From contig NZ_JAUSYZ010000002.1 in assembly GCF_030817195.1 (NCBI RefSeq), forward strand, positions 62,001 to 126,000: 64,000 nucleotides of DNA, in the 5' to 3' direction. This document shows positions 17,240-24,957 of the stretch, in pieces. Positions within the stretch are counted from its first letter, which is position 1. Each line of letters starts with the position of its first letter. Position numbers and translations under genes: made by a program. A model generated the notes under the pieces. The model saw only the letters and a list, made by a program, of their open reading frames with translations, made no database searches and was not told the DNA's origin. This DNA is from Arthrobacter globiformis (lineage in GTDB: Bacteria; Actinomycetota; Actinomycetes; Actinomycetales; Micrococcaceae).

Positions 17240-18805
17240 TCATGCCGCTGCTCCATGTCGGGCGCAGAGGAGCGCCAAGTGCTCCTCGCTGATCTCTTCG
17301 CCTGTTGCCTCGGCAACTAGCCGGCCGCGGTCCAGGACCAGGACCCGGTCGCAAAGGCCGACGAACTCTTCGAAGTCGGTCGAAGCCAGAACCACAGCCA
17401 ACCCATCTGCGGCAAGGACCCGGATAATGTTGGCGATTTCTTGCTTCGCCAGGGCATCCACGCCCTGCGTGGGCTCGTCCAACAGCAGTACCGTTCCGCC
17501 GAAGCCGGAGGCCCGGGCGACAACCACCTTCTGCTGGTTACCTCCGGAAAGGAGCCCGATGAGCCGGGAGGGATCCGCCGGTTTGACCGAGAACTGTTCG
17601 ATCAACCGCAGGGCGCCATCGCGCTCCTTCCGGCCGTCCAAGGCGCCGTTCCGGGTGAATAACTTCAACCTGCCAAGGGTGATGTTCTCTCGGACCGTCA
17701 TCGGCAGCACTGCTCCTTCGCGGCGTCGCTCCTGGGGCACGCAGGACACCCCTGACGCAATGGCCGCAGCGGGAGAACCGGGTGAGTAGGTCTTCCCGGC
17801 GAGTTCCATCTGCCCGGAAGAGGGAGCCTGTGCGCCGGCCAGAATACGTATCAATTCGCTGCGCCCGCAGCCCACGAGCCCGGCGATGCCCAGAATCTCT
17901 CCGGAGCGGACCTGCAGATCTATTCCCCGCAGCCGCGGGCCGGTAACCCCAGCAGCGGAGAGCACGACATCACCTTCACGTTCGCTCTGGCGCGGAATTT
18001 TCGTCTTCTCCAGTCGCTTTCCCACAACCCGGGCCACGATATCGTCCACCCCCATTTCCTCAAGGGGTTCGTCGGCGACAAGCTTTCCGTCACGGAGAAT
18101 CACCAGCTGGTCAGCGATGCGCTTCACCTCTTCAGTCCGGTGGCTGACATAAATCACCGTTCCGCCATTAGCCTTCAGTTCCTCCAGCGAGGTCAGGATC
18201 GTGTCGACCTCCTCGACAGGAAGGGAAGCCGTGGGCTCGTCGAGGACGACGATGTTTTTCGCGAATGCCCCCACGCCCGATTCTTCTTCGTCCTGGAAAG
18301 CTCTCGCCAGGCCGACCATAGTCCGCAACGTTGGGTTCAGTGACCCAACCAGCGCACCCGGGTGCGCGGAGATAGCGAATTTTTCCAGTGTCGCGGCCAC
18401 ATGTTCGTGCTGGCGGCGTTTGTTGATCGGACCGAGGGAGCCTGGGGCACGGAAACGGTCAACGAAAGCGAAGTTGTCCGCGATCGTAAGGCTGTCCACC
18501 AAGCCAACGTCCTGGTGGAGGAAACGCAGCCCGGCCTCATGTGCGCTGCGCGGGGTCATCGGCAGTGGCATGTCTGTCCCGCCGATGGAGAGCTGAGCGC
18601 CGGCATCCGGCTGGTAGACCCCCGCGAGGACCTTGATGAGCGTGGATTTGCCCGAACCATTCATCCCCAGCAACGCGGTGATTTTTCCCCGCGGCACTGT
18701 AAACGAGACGTGGTCCAACGCCCTCTGACCGGAAAACGTCTTAGACAGATTTCTGATCCTGAGAGCATCAGAACCTACACGGACGTCAGCGTCCGAAGTA
18801 TCCAT
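17240..18805 (-). CDS. Sugar-type ABC transporter double ATPase (module B)
   Basis: A 521-residue tandem ABC ATPase, paralogue of 2118-3680. Domain 1 has Walker A GMNGSGKST, an altered signature (LNPTLRTMVGLARAF) and Walker B IVVLDEPTAS. Domain 2 has GLVGCGRSE in place of a true Walker A and an intact LSGGNQQKVVVAR. The start at ATG 18805 follows GGAAGG; the longer open frame reaches into the operator region and lacks homology. As first gene of the operon it is read from the promoter region holding two copies of TGATCATATCTACA. Confidence 0.92.
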   Translation of the reverse strand: MDTSDADVRVGSDALRIRNLSKTFSGQRALDHVSFTVPRGKITALLGMNGSGKSTLIKVLAGVYQPDAGAQLSIGGTDMPLPMTPRSAHEAGLRFLHQDVGLVDSLTIADNFAFVDRFRAPGSLGPINKRRQHEHVAATLEKFAISAHPGALVGSLNPTLRTMVGLARAFQDEEESGVGAFAKNIVVLDEPTASLPVEEVDTILTSLEELKANGGTVIYVSHRTEEVKRIADQLVILRDGKLVADEPLEEMGVDDIVARVVGKRLEKTKIPRQSEREGDVVLSAAGVTGPRLRGIDLQVRSGEILGIAGLVGCGRSELIRILAGAQAPSSGQMELAGKTYSPGSPAAAIASGVSCVPQERRREGAVLPMTVRENITLGRLKLFTRNGALDGRKERDGALRLIEQFSVKPADPSRLIGLLSGGNQQKVVVARASGFGGTVLLLDEPTQGVDALAKQEIANIIRVLAADGLAVVLASTDFEEFVGLCDRVLVLDRGRLVAEATGEEISEEHLALLCARHGAAA

Positions 18806-18939
18806 GGGATTGCCTTCCAAAGGAGGGGTGGTGCCGCTGCGAGCCGCGTGTCCTGTCTGACGCAATTCGCCTCCCGTCTCCGATTCGGTCACGAGGGAGT
18901 CACAGATTGTGAGGAGGGTCACCTTTCAGGTTGTGGTTC

Positions 18940-18970
18940 TGATCATATCTACATTATGATCATATCTACA
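18940..18970. promoter_or_regulatory. Tandem 14-bp operator-like repeat
   Basis: TGATCATATCTACA occurs exactly twice, at 18940-18953 and 18957-18970, a 17-bp period with three bases between copies. It lies in the divergent region between the ATPase operon (minus) and the first OYE gene (plus), about 135 bp and 90 bp from the two starts. The first eight bases are the TGATCATA core found in the other catabolic promoters. Two in-phase copies suggest cooperative binding of a dimeric regulator. Confidence 0.65.
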
Positions 18971-19059
18971 AGCCGGGAGAGCGAGCTCCTGCGGGTTCCC
19001 GCCCCCGGCTTCACAAGACTTAGGCCCTTAGCCTCGGTAGAAGCCTTTGGAAGGTAAAA

Positions 19060-20166
19060 ATGTCCACACCCCATCTGTTCCAGCCCATGACCGTGCGATC
19101 AAAGGAGATTCGGAATCGAATCTGGGTTTCGCCTATGTGTCAGTACTCCTGCGAAAACCAGGACGGGATGCCAAACGACTGGCATTTGGTGCATCTCGGC
19201 CAGTTTGCTGCCGGCGGTGCTGGCCTCATCATGGCTGAGGCGACGGCAGTGAACCCTGCGGGTCGGATCTCAAGTGAAGACACGGGGATGTGGAATGACG
19301 AGCAGCGCGATGCTTGGGCGCGTATAGTCCGATTCATTCACGAGCAGGGTGCGACGGCAGCAATTCAGTTGGGACATGCCGGCCGGAAGGCGTCCGATTA
19401 CAGGTTGTTTGACGCACGCTGCGGCACCACTAAGCCCATCTCGGAGGGGGGGTGGCGGACAGTTGCTCCGTCAGCCCTGGCGTTTCCCGGGTTTGATGTC
19501 CCTGAAGAGTTGGACATCGCTGGAATCGACCGGGTCGTTGATGATTTCGCCGCTGCAGCGACCAGAAGTGTGCAGGCGGGATTCGATGTTATCGAAATCC
19601 ACGCGGCCCACGGCTACCTCATCCATGAGTTTCTGTCCCCGCTAAGCAATATCCGAACTGATGAATATGGTGGTTCACTCGAAAACCGGGCGCGCCTGCT
19701 GCTTCGGATAGTGCGCGCCGTCCGCGAAGCGATCGGCGACCATCATGGCCTCTTTGTACGCTTCTCAGCTACGGACTGGGCAGAAGGCGGGTGGGACCAG
19801 GACCAGACTGCGGTTGTGGCTGCGATGGCACGGGACGCTGGGGCTGATGTCTTCGACATCTCCACCGGCGGCCTGATTGATGGGGTTGAGATTCCGGTTG
19901 GCGAGGGATATCAAGTACCTCTCGCTGATCACATTAAGTCGGCATCGGAAGTCGCCACCTCGGCCGTTGGCCTGATCACAACATCGGAATATGCCGAAGA
20001 GGTCTTGGCCAGTGGACGCGCGGATGCCGTCATGCTGGGCCGGGAACTGCTTAGGGATCCACATTTTGCCCTGCGCGCAGCCCGGGACCTCAACGTTCAC
20101 GTGGACTACTGGCCGCGACAGTACAAAGCCGTGCAATGGAAGGCCCGGCAGCCCGCGGACAACTGA
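19060..20166 (+). CDS. OYE-family NADH:flavin oxidoreductase (YqjM-like)
   Basis: A 368-residue flavin-dependent ene-reductase or NADPH dehydrogenase of the YqjM/XenA class. Key residues visible are Cys27 and Tyr29 in SPMCQYSC, the HLVHLGQFAAGGAGLIM segment, the substrate-binding pair in HAAHGYLIHEFLSP, and the phosphate site near MLGRELLRDPHF. It is soluble, binds FMN and reduces the C=C bond of enones or related acceptors. The ATG has GGAAGG upstream. It is the first plus-strand gene of module B, followed by a SnoaL protein and a GntR regulator, which fits an enone made by dehydrogenation and dehydration. Confidence 0.92.
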   Translation: MSTPHLFQPMTVRSKEIRNRIWVSPMCQYSCENQDGMPNDWHLVHLGQFAAGGAGLIMAEATAVNPAGRISSEDTGMWNDEQRDAWARIVRFIHEQGATAAIQLGHAGRKASDYRLFDARCGTTKPISEGGWRTVAPSALAFPGFDVPEELDIAGIDRVVDDFAAAATRSVQAGFDVIEIHAAHGYLIHEFLSPLSNIRTDEYGGSLENRARLLLRIVRAVREAIGDHHGLFVRFSATDWAEGGWDQDQTAVVAAMARDAGADVFDISTGGLIDGVEIPVGEGYQVPLADHIKSASEVATSAVGLITTSEYAEEVLASGRADAVMLGRELLRDPHFALRAARDLNVHVDYWPRQYKAVQWKARQPADN

Positions 20167-20201
20167 GTACCCTCACAGCACTAATTCGAGAACGGACATT
20201 C

Positions 20202-20642
20202 ATGAAACCGAAGACAGCAACCGGCACGCTTACGGCCTTGGACCGGTTGGAAATCCAGGAGCTAACGACAGGCTACGGAGTGCATCATGACCGCAGGGAC
20301 TTTGCATCCCTGCGGGATTGCTTCACCGCCGACGCGACCTACACGATGCACATCAAGGGCGGCCCCACGTATGGCCCCCATGCCGGGCCAGATGCCATCG
20401 TGGCTCAAATTCAGGCTTTCAAAGAATCGCAAAACGACACCCGTCGTCACCACATCACTAACATCCAGATAGAACCTATCGGAGACGACACCGCGTCAGT
20501 AATCTCTTACGTCCTGGTCTCGGCGACGGATGCCCAGGGGCTCTCCATCAAGACAGTAGGCACATACGCCGACACTGTCACAAGAACGGCGGAGGGCTGG
20601 CTCATCGCCCGCAAGGAACTCCATCTGGACTCAGCCTTCTAG
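20202..20642 (+). CDS. SnoaL-like (NTF2 fold) protein, third copy
   Basis: A 146-residue SnoaL_4-type protein, shorter than and distant from the two minus-strand copies, but keeping the landmark helix (LTTGYGVHHDRRDF, Tyr25 and His28) and TRRHHITNIQI (Arg81, Arg82, His83). Family members include dehydratases and isomerases of polycyclic compounds. The ATG at 20202 lies 33 bp after the OYE stop; the ribosome site is weak, and an earlier in-frame start would overlap the OYE gene. Co-transcription with the OYE and GntR genes is likely. Confidence 0.75.
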   Translation: MKPKTATGTLTALDRLEIQELTTGYGVHHDRRDFASLRDCFTADATYTMHIKGGPTYGPHAGPDAIVAQIQAFKESQNDTRRHHITNIQIEPIGDDTASVISYVLVSATDAQGLSIKTVGTYADTVTRTAEGWLIARKELHLDSAF

Positions 20643-20681
20643 CATGCTCCTTCTCCTCGGCCAGCAGGAAGTGGTGACTCA

Positions 20682-21398
20682 ATGAGGAAGGTTCGTCCGT
20701 TAAGCACAAAAACCAGCCAAGCCTACGAGTATGTAAAGAGGCGCATTCTTGACGGCTCATATGCTCCCGGCTACCGCCTCGTTCTGGATAACATCGCACG
20801 GGAAGCGGATACGAGTCAGCTTCCCGTGCGCGAGGCGCTTCGCCGCCTGGAGGCCGAGGGGTATGTGACGTATAGGCACAATGCAGGAGCGTCGGTTGCA
20901 GAACTTGATCCTGACTCTTACGAAAGCACACAAGCTGCGATTGCGGTTCTGGAAGGGGCAGCAACCGCCGACGCGGCTCCCTTCCTGACCGCCGAGGTAC
21001 TCAGCAAAGCCGTGGATCTGAATAACGAGATGCGACGCAGACGCGAGCTCTTTGACGCGGAAGGCTTTATAGACCTAAACGCTCAATTTCACGACCTACT
21101 GTGCAGCCGCTGCCCCAATGTTCACTTGCTGGAGCTGTTGGAGGGCGAACGTAGCCGAATGGCCCGCATAAGGCAGCCAACTCTAGGCATAGTCATGCGG
21201 CACTCAGCTGAATTCGTGGCTGACCACGACCGCCTTCTGGAAATGCTCCGAACTAATCCCCGCTCCCCCGACATCCAGCTACTGGCCCAGGCGCACAAGC
21301 GGCGGATACTCGAGGCTGTTCACACCGAGGCCGTCACACCTCACGCACCCCCAAGGGAGCCGGCGGAACTGGCGGATATCGATGCGAGCACTCCCTAA
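20682..21398 (+). CDS. GntR-family transcriptional regulator (FCD type)
   Basis: A 238-residue FCD-type GntR regulator, plainly paralogous to the one at 7193-7894 (same YVKRRILDGSYAPGYRLVL, LPVREALRRLEAEGYV, ELFDAEGF, FHDLLC and LAQAHKRRILEAV segments). The N-terminal winged helix should bind DNA and the C-terminal helical domain a catabolic acid. The ATG follows AGGAAG. Given their near-identical recognition helices, the two regulators may bind each other's sites; the tandem TGATCATATCTACA repeat 1.7 kb upstream is the natural target. Confidence 0.9.
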   Translation: MRKVRPLSTKTSQAYEYVKRRILDGSYAPGYRLVLDNIAREADTSQLPVREALRRLEAEGYVTYRHNAGASVAELDPDSYESTQAAIAVLEGAATADAAPFLTAEVLSKAVDLNNEMRRRRELFDAEGFIDLNAQFHDLLCSRCPNVHLLELLEGERSRMARIRQPTLGIVMRHSAEFVADHDRLLEMLRTNPRSPDIQLLAQAHKRRILEAVHTEAVTPHAPPREPAELADIDASTP

Positions 21399-21579
21399 AT
21401 CCAGATGCCTCCTTGCGGGCATCGAAAGGCAGATGAGTGTCCGGGACGCTTGGCCCGAACTGCCCCTCAAGTCATCTGCTTTCCCCAACATGGTCAAGGA
21501 TCCGATGAGACCGGCGCGGCCAGCCTCTCGGTGCTTTGACAGCCCCTTTTTGAGATCAGGAGAAAGGACGTCTCAGATA

Positions 21580-21606
21580 ATGTCGAACGGGTTCGTGATT
21601 ACGTGA
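21580..21606 (+). CDS. Possible eight-codon leader ORF coupled to the OYE gene
   Basis: ATG at 21580 opens MSNGFVIT and stops at TGA 21604-21606, whose bases overlap the GTG start (21603-21605) of the OYE gene. AGGAGAAAGG at 21558-21567 is the only good ribosome site here and serves this ATG, not the GTG. This suggests translational coupling, or a misread start caused by an upstream frameshift. The rest of the gap after the GntR gene (21399-21557) shows nothing. Confidence 0.4.
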   Translation: MSNGFVIT

Positions 21607-22652
21607 AAGCGGACAGCCTACTCTTTTCCCCATACCGGCTCGGTGGCATGGAACTCAAAAACCGGATCGTCATGTCGCCGATGCTCATGTATCAGGCCGG
21701 AGCCGACGGGTATGCTACCGAGCGCCAAGTGCTCCACTACGGTGCCCGCGCTCTAGGCGGCGTGGGACTCGTCATGACCGAGGTTATTTCAGTAGAGCCG
21801 CGGGGCCGCATCAGTGATTCTGATCTTGGGCTTTGGTCCGACGCGCACATACCTGGCATCAGCCGCATAGTGGAAGCTGTCCACGCGTGTGACGCTAAGG
21901 TGGGGGTCCAACTGGCGCATGCCGGGCGCAAGGCCATTCCTAGCGGCTGCGTGGCACCTTCGCCGATACCTCACTCCGACGAGTCGGCCACCCCATCCGA
22001 GCTTACGACGGCCGAAATACACCAACTGGTTCAGCACTATGTTGCCGCGGCTACCCGGGCTGAGCAGGCAGGGGTGGACTGCCTTCAGATCCACGCCGCT
22101 CATGGTTACCTTATTCATGAGTTCCTGGCGCCAATGTCCAATAAACGGACGGATGAGTACGGCGGAAACCTGGAAAATCGTGCCAGGTTTCTCCTCGAGG
22201 TAGTAAGCGGTGTTCGTGCAGCCCTCCCAGCCGCCAAACCCCTCATGGTCCGCTTCTCCGGTGCGGACCTGGTGGACGGAGGAGTCTCGGCTGCGGATGC
22301 CGGCCAGCTAGCCAAGTGGCTCGAGGCAGCAGGCGCCGACTTCCTTGAGGTGACGTCAGGGAACATCACCACTTCATACGCCGGTGACGTGTATCCGGGC
22401 TATCAGATCAAGTTTGTGGAGAACATTCGCCGGCAGTCGGGGTTGCCGCTGGGATCGGTGGGGTCAATCCAATCGGCCGATCTCGCAGAGTATCTTTTGC
22501 GCGAAGGAGGGATAGATCTGGTTTTCATAGGGCGCGCCCTACTGCGTGATCCTTTCTGGGCAATTCACGCGGCAACCGAGATCGGATTGGAGCCCCCTCT
22601 GCCCATCCCGACCTATGCACGCGCGAGCGGGCCCTACCACCGCGGCTTCTGA
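21603..22652 (+). CDS. OYE-family flavin oxidoreductase lacking the FMN-tuning cysteine
   Basis: A 349-residue Old-Yellow-Enzyme homologue. It keeps the HAAHGYLIHEFLAPMSNKRTDEYGG substrate pocket (quoted in part: HAAHGYLIHEFLAP) and the C-terminal IGRALLRDPFW flavin site. The usual Cys of the SPMCMY motif is Leu28 (SPMLMYQ), while Tyr30 is retained. In YqjM-type enzymes that Cys tunes the flavin potential, so this copy may have different chemistry. Start GTG 21603 is taken because it gives the full N-terminus; it lacks its own ribosome site and overlaps a short leader ORF. Promoter elements of the next operon follow about 40 bp downstream. Confidence 0.88.
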   Translation: MKADSLLFSPYRLGGMELKNRIVMSPMLMYQAGADGYATERQVLHYGARALGGVGLVMTEVISVEPRGRISDSDLGLWSDAHIPGISRIVEAVHACDAKVGVQLAHAGRKAIPSGCVAPSPIPHSDESATPSELTTAEIHQLVQHYVAAATRAEQAGVDCLQIHAAHGYLIHEFLAPMSNKRTDEYGGNLENRARFLLEVVSGVRAALPAAKPLMVRFSGADLVDGGVSAADAGQLAKWLEAAGADFLEVTSGNITTSYAGDVYPGYQIKFVENIRRQSGLPLGSVGSIQSADLAEYLLREGGIDLVFIGRALLRDPFWAIHAATEIGLEPPLPIPTYARASGPYHRGF

Positions 22653-22690
22653 CCGGCTTCGGCTGCCACAGCAGGACTAAGGAGGCCCCC

Positions 22691-22732
22691 TTGACATAGC
22701 CCATAGGGTCAGCTTTCATATTCGTATACGAT
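22691..22732 (+). promoter_or_regulatory. hpa operon promoter with TCGTATACGA palindrome
   Basis: TTGACA at 22691-22696 is a consensus -35 element; the AT-rich stretch from about 22714 could hold the -10. The perfect palindrome TCGTATACGA at 22722-22731 overlaps or follows the -10 region, a good place for a repressor. A similar site (ATCGTTTACGAT) lies at 42413-42424. Each precedes an operon that contains its own GntR gene. Confidence 0.55.
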
Positions 22733-22755
22733 TTTATATCTAATAAGGAGAAGGT

Positions 22756-24243
22756 TTGGAGCAGGTCAACGACGACACCCTGGCAGGAGCACGCAAGGTG
22801 ATCGCTGTGCACATCAACTACCCCAGCCGCGCAGCCCAGCGCGGCCGCACCCCGGCGCAGCCCTCCTACTTCCTGAAGCCGTCGTCGTCGCTGTCCCTGA
22901 CCGGAACCGCCGTCGAACGCCCCTCCGGCTGCGAACTCCTCGGCTACGAGGGCGAAATTGCCATCATCATCGGCAAGGCAGCCCGCCGCGTCGGGGTCGA
23001 AGACGCCTGGGGCCACGTCGCCGCGGTCACGGCCAGCAACGACCTCGGCGTGTACGACCTCCGCTATGCGGACAAGGGGTCCAACCTCCGGTCCAAGGGC
23101 GGCGACGGCTTCACCCCGGTGGGCCCGGCACTGATCCCGGCAGACGCCGTCGACCCCGCCAGCCTGCGCATCCGCACCTGGCACAACGGCGACCTGGTGC
23201 AGGACGACACCACCAAAGACCTGCTCTTCCCGTTCGCCCGGCTCGTGGCGGACCTGTCCCAGCTGCTCACCCTCGAGGAAGGGGACATCATCCTCACCGG
23301 GACGCCGGCCGGCGCGTCCGTGGCCGTACCCGGCGATGTCCTGGAAGTTGAAGTCAGTACGGCTGATGGGGCGCTGAGCACCGGCCGCCTCACCACCGCT
23401 GTTAAGGAAGGCACGACGGCGTTCGCTGAGTTTGGTGCCCAACCCAAGGCCGATGACCTTCAGCGCGAAGAGGCGTACGGTTCGCGGGAAGCGGCAGGCC
23501 TTCCGGCTGTTTCTTCGGAGGCTGCCGCCTCGGTCCTGACCCCGGAGCTGAAGGCCAAGCTGGAGAGCGTCTGCACCGCCACGCTGTCCTCCCAGCTGCG
23601 CAAGCGCGGCCTGAACAACGTCAGCATCGACGGGCTGACCGCCACCCGCCCCGACCGCAAGGTGGTGGGCCTGGCCCGGACCCTGCGCTACGTGCCCAAC
23701 AGGGAAGACCTGTTCAAGACCCACGGCGGCGGCTTCAACGCCCAGAAGCGGGCCATCGACTCGGTCAACGAAGGCGAAGTCCTGGTCATGGAAGCCCGTG
23801 GCGAGAAGGGCACCGGAACCATCGGCGACATCCTTGCCCTCCGCGCCCAGGTCCGCGGCGCCGCGGCCATCATCACCGACGGCGGCGTCCGCGACTTCTC
23901 CGCCGTGGCCGCCATGGAACTGCCCACCTATTACTCCAACCCGCACCCCGCCGTGCTGGGCCGGCGCCACATCCCGTGGGACACCGACATCACCGTCGCC
24001 TGCGGCGGCACCACGGTACAGCCCGGCGACATCATCGTGGCGGACTCGGACGGCATCCTGGTGATCCCGCCGGCCCTGGCCGAGGAAGTCGCCAACGACT
24101 CGATCGCCCAGGAACGCGAAGAGGTTTTCATCGCGGAAATGGTTGAGCAGGGCCACAGCGTGGACGGGCTCTACCCGCTCAACGCCGAATGGCGCAAGAA
24201 GTATGAGGAGTGGGAAGCAATGGGAAGCAGGCAAACCCAATGA
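22756..24243 (+). CDS. FAH-domain and RraA-like-domain fusion protein (homoprotocatechuate pathway)
   Basis: A 495-residue two-domain protein. Residues about 15-225 are a fumarylacetoacetate-hydrolase-type domain (GYEGEIAIIIGKAARRV, SNDLGVYDLR, GDIILTGTPAG). Residues about 265-480 are RraA-like, with GDILALRAQVRGAAAIITDG and GVRDFSAV, the Gly and Arg-Asp pattern of the RraA/HMG-aldolase fold. In the classical pathway HpaG has two FAH repeats that decarboxylate and isomerise the ring-fission product. Here one repeat seems replaced by an RraA-like domain, whose relatives include decarboxylases. The TTG at 22756 has AAGGAGAAGG upstream. First gene of the hpa operon. Confidence 0.85.
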   Translation: MEQVNDDTLAGARKVIAVHINYPSRAAQRGRTPAQPSYFLKPSSSLSLTGTAVERPSGCELLGYEGEIAIIIGKAARRVGVEDAWGHVAAVTASNDLGVYDLRYADKGSNLRSKGGDGFTPVGPALIPADAVDPASLRIRTWHNGDLVQDDTTKDLLFPFARLVADLSQLLTLEEGDIILTGTPAGASVAVPGDVLEVEVSTADGALSTGRLTTAVKEGTTAFAEFGAQPKADDLQREEAYGSREAAGLPAVSSEAAASVLTPELKAKLESVCTATLSSQLRKRGLNNVSIDGLTATRPDRKVVGLARTLRYVPNREDLFKTHGGGFNAQKRAIDSVNEGEVLVMEARGEKGTGTIGDILALRAQVRGAAAIITDGGVRDFSAVAAMELPTYYSNPHPAVLGRRHIPWDTDITVACGGTTVQPGDIIVADSDGILVIPPALAEEVANDSIAQEREEVFIAEMVEQGHSVDGLYPLNAEWRKKYEEWEAMGSRQTQ

Positions 24244-24929
24244 CTGAAACAGTCAGCGCCAGGGCTGCCGAGAGCATTACTGACGGCACCGCCGGCAGCA
24301 AGTCCGAGCAGGCCTACCAGGCCATCAAGGCGCGAATCGTGGAAGGCACCTACACGCCCGGCTACCGGCTGGTCCTGGCCGCCATCGCCAAGGACCTCGG
24401 CTTCAGCGTTGTCCCGGTCCGGGAAGCGATCCGCCGGCTCGAGGCCGAAGGCCTGGTGAAGTTCGAACGCAACGTCGGGGCCACCGTGGCGGGCATCGAC
24501 CCCACCGAGTACCTCTACACGATGCAGACCCTGAGCATCGTGGAGGGTGCAGCCACGGCATTGTCCGCGCCGCTGGTCGGCGAAGCGGACATTGCCCGGG
24601 CCCGCGCCGTGAACGAGGAGATGCGGGAGTGCCTGAAGCACTTTGACCCCGTACGTTTCACCCGGCTCAACCAGGACTTCCACAGCGTCCTGTTCGAGTC
24701 CTGCCCCAACCCGCACATCCTGGACCTCGTCCACCGCGGCTGGAACCGGCTCGCATCACTGCGGTCCTCAACGTTCCGCTTCGTTCCCGGCCGCGCCCAC
24801 CAGTCCGTGGACGAACACGAGGCCCTGCTCCGGCTCATTGAATCCGGCGCCGACGCCGACACCATCGAAAAAGCAGCACGACGCCACCGCTCCGCCACCC
24901 TGGACGCCTACCTCGCCCAAACCAACTAG
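24240..24929 (+). CDS. GntR-family regulator of the hpa operon (FCD type)
   Basis: A 229-residue FCD-type GntR protein with winged helix IKARIVEGTYTPGYRLVLAA and VPVREAIRRLEAEGLV, then a helical ligand-binding domain (FHSVLFESCPNPHILDLV, DEHEALLRLIESGADADTI). ATG 24240 overlaps the stop of the FAH-RraA gene (ATGA), so regulator and enzyme are translationally coupled. Location inside the operon and the TCGTATACGA palindrome upstream suggest autoregulation with homoprotocatechuate or an intermediate as effector, which is inference. Codon use is GC-rich like the rest of the operon, unlike the two regulators of modules A and B. Confidence 0.9.
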   Translation: MTETVSARAAESITDGTAGSKSEQAYQAIKARIVEGTYTPGYRLVLAAIAKDLGFSVVPVREAIRRLEAEGLVKFERNVGATVAGIDPTEYLYTMQTLSIVEGAATALSAPLVGEADIARARAVNEEMRECLKHFDPVRFTRLNQDFHSVLFESCPNPHILDLVHRGWNRLASLRSSTFRFVPGRAHQSVDEHEALLRLIESGADADTIEKAARRHRSATLDAYLAQTN

Positions 24930-24957
24930 ACCCCCGACAACAGTTAGGACTTCAACG

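Noticed and set aside
1116..18805. Reading the sugar-type importers as proof of sugar uptake
   Set aside because: This ABC family also takes up nucleosides, autoinducers and other small molecules; the catabolic neighbours are not sugar kinases or glycosidases.
22525..24240. Long minus-strand open frame (571 codons) opposite the FAH-RraA gene
   Set aside because: It is antisense to a gene with two recognisable domains, is rich in Gly, Arg, Val and Asp as expected for the complement of GC-rich coding DNA, and shows no family motif.
24643..24957. Upstream extension of the aldehyde dehydrogenase frame
   Set aside because: The extra residues are Pro/Thr/Ser-rich and read out of frame through the GntR gene; homology starts at ATG 24958.
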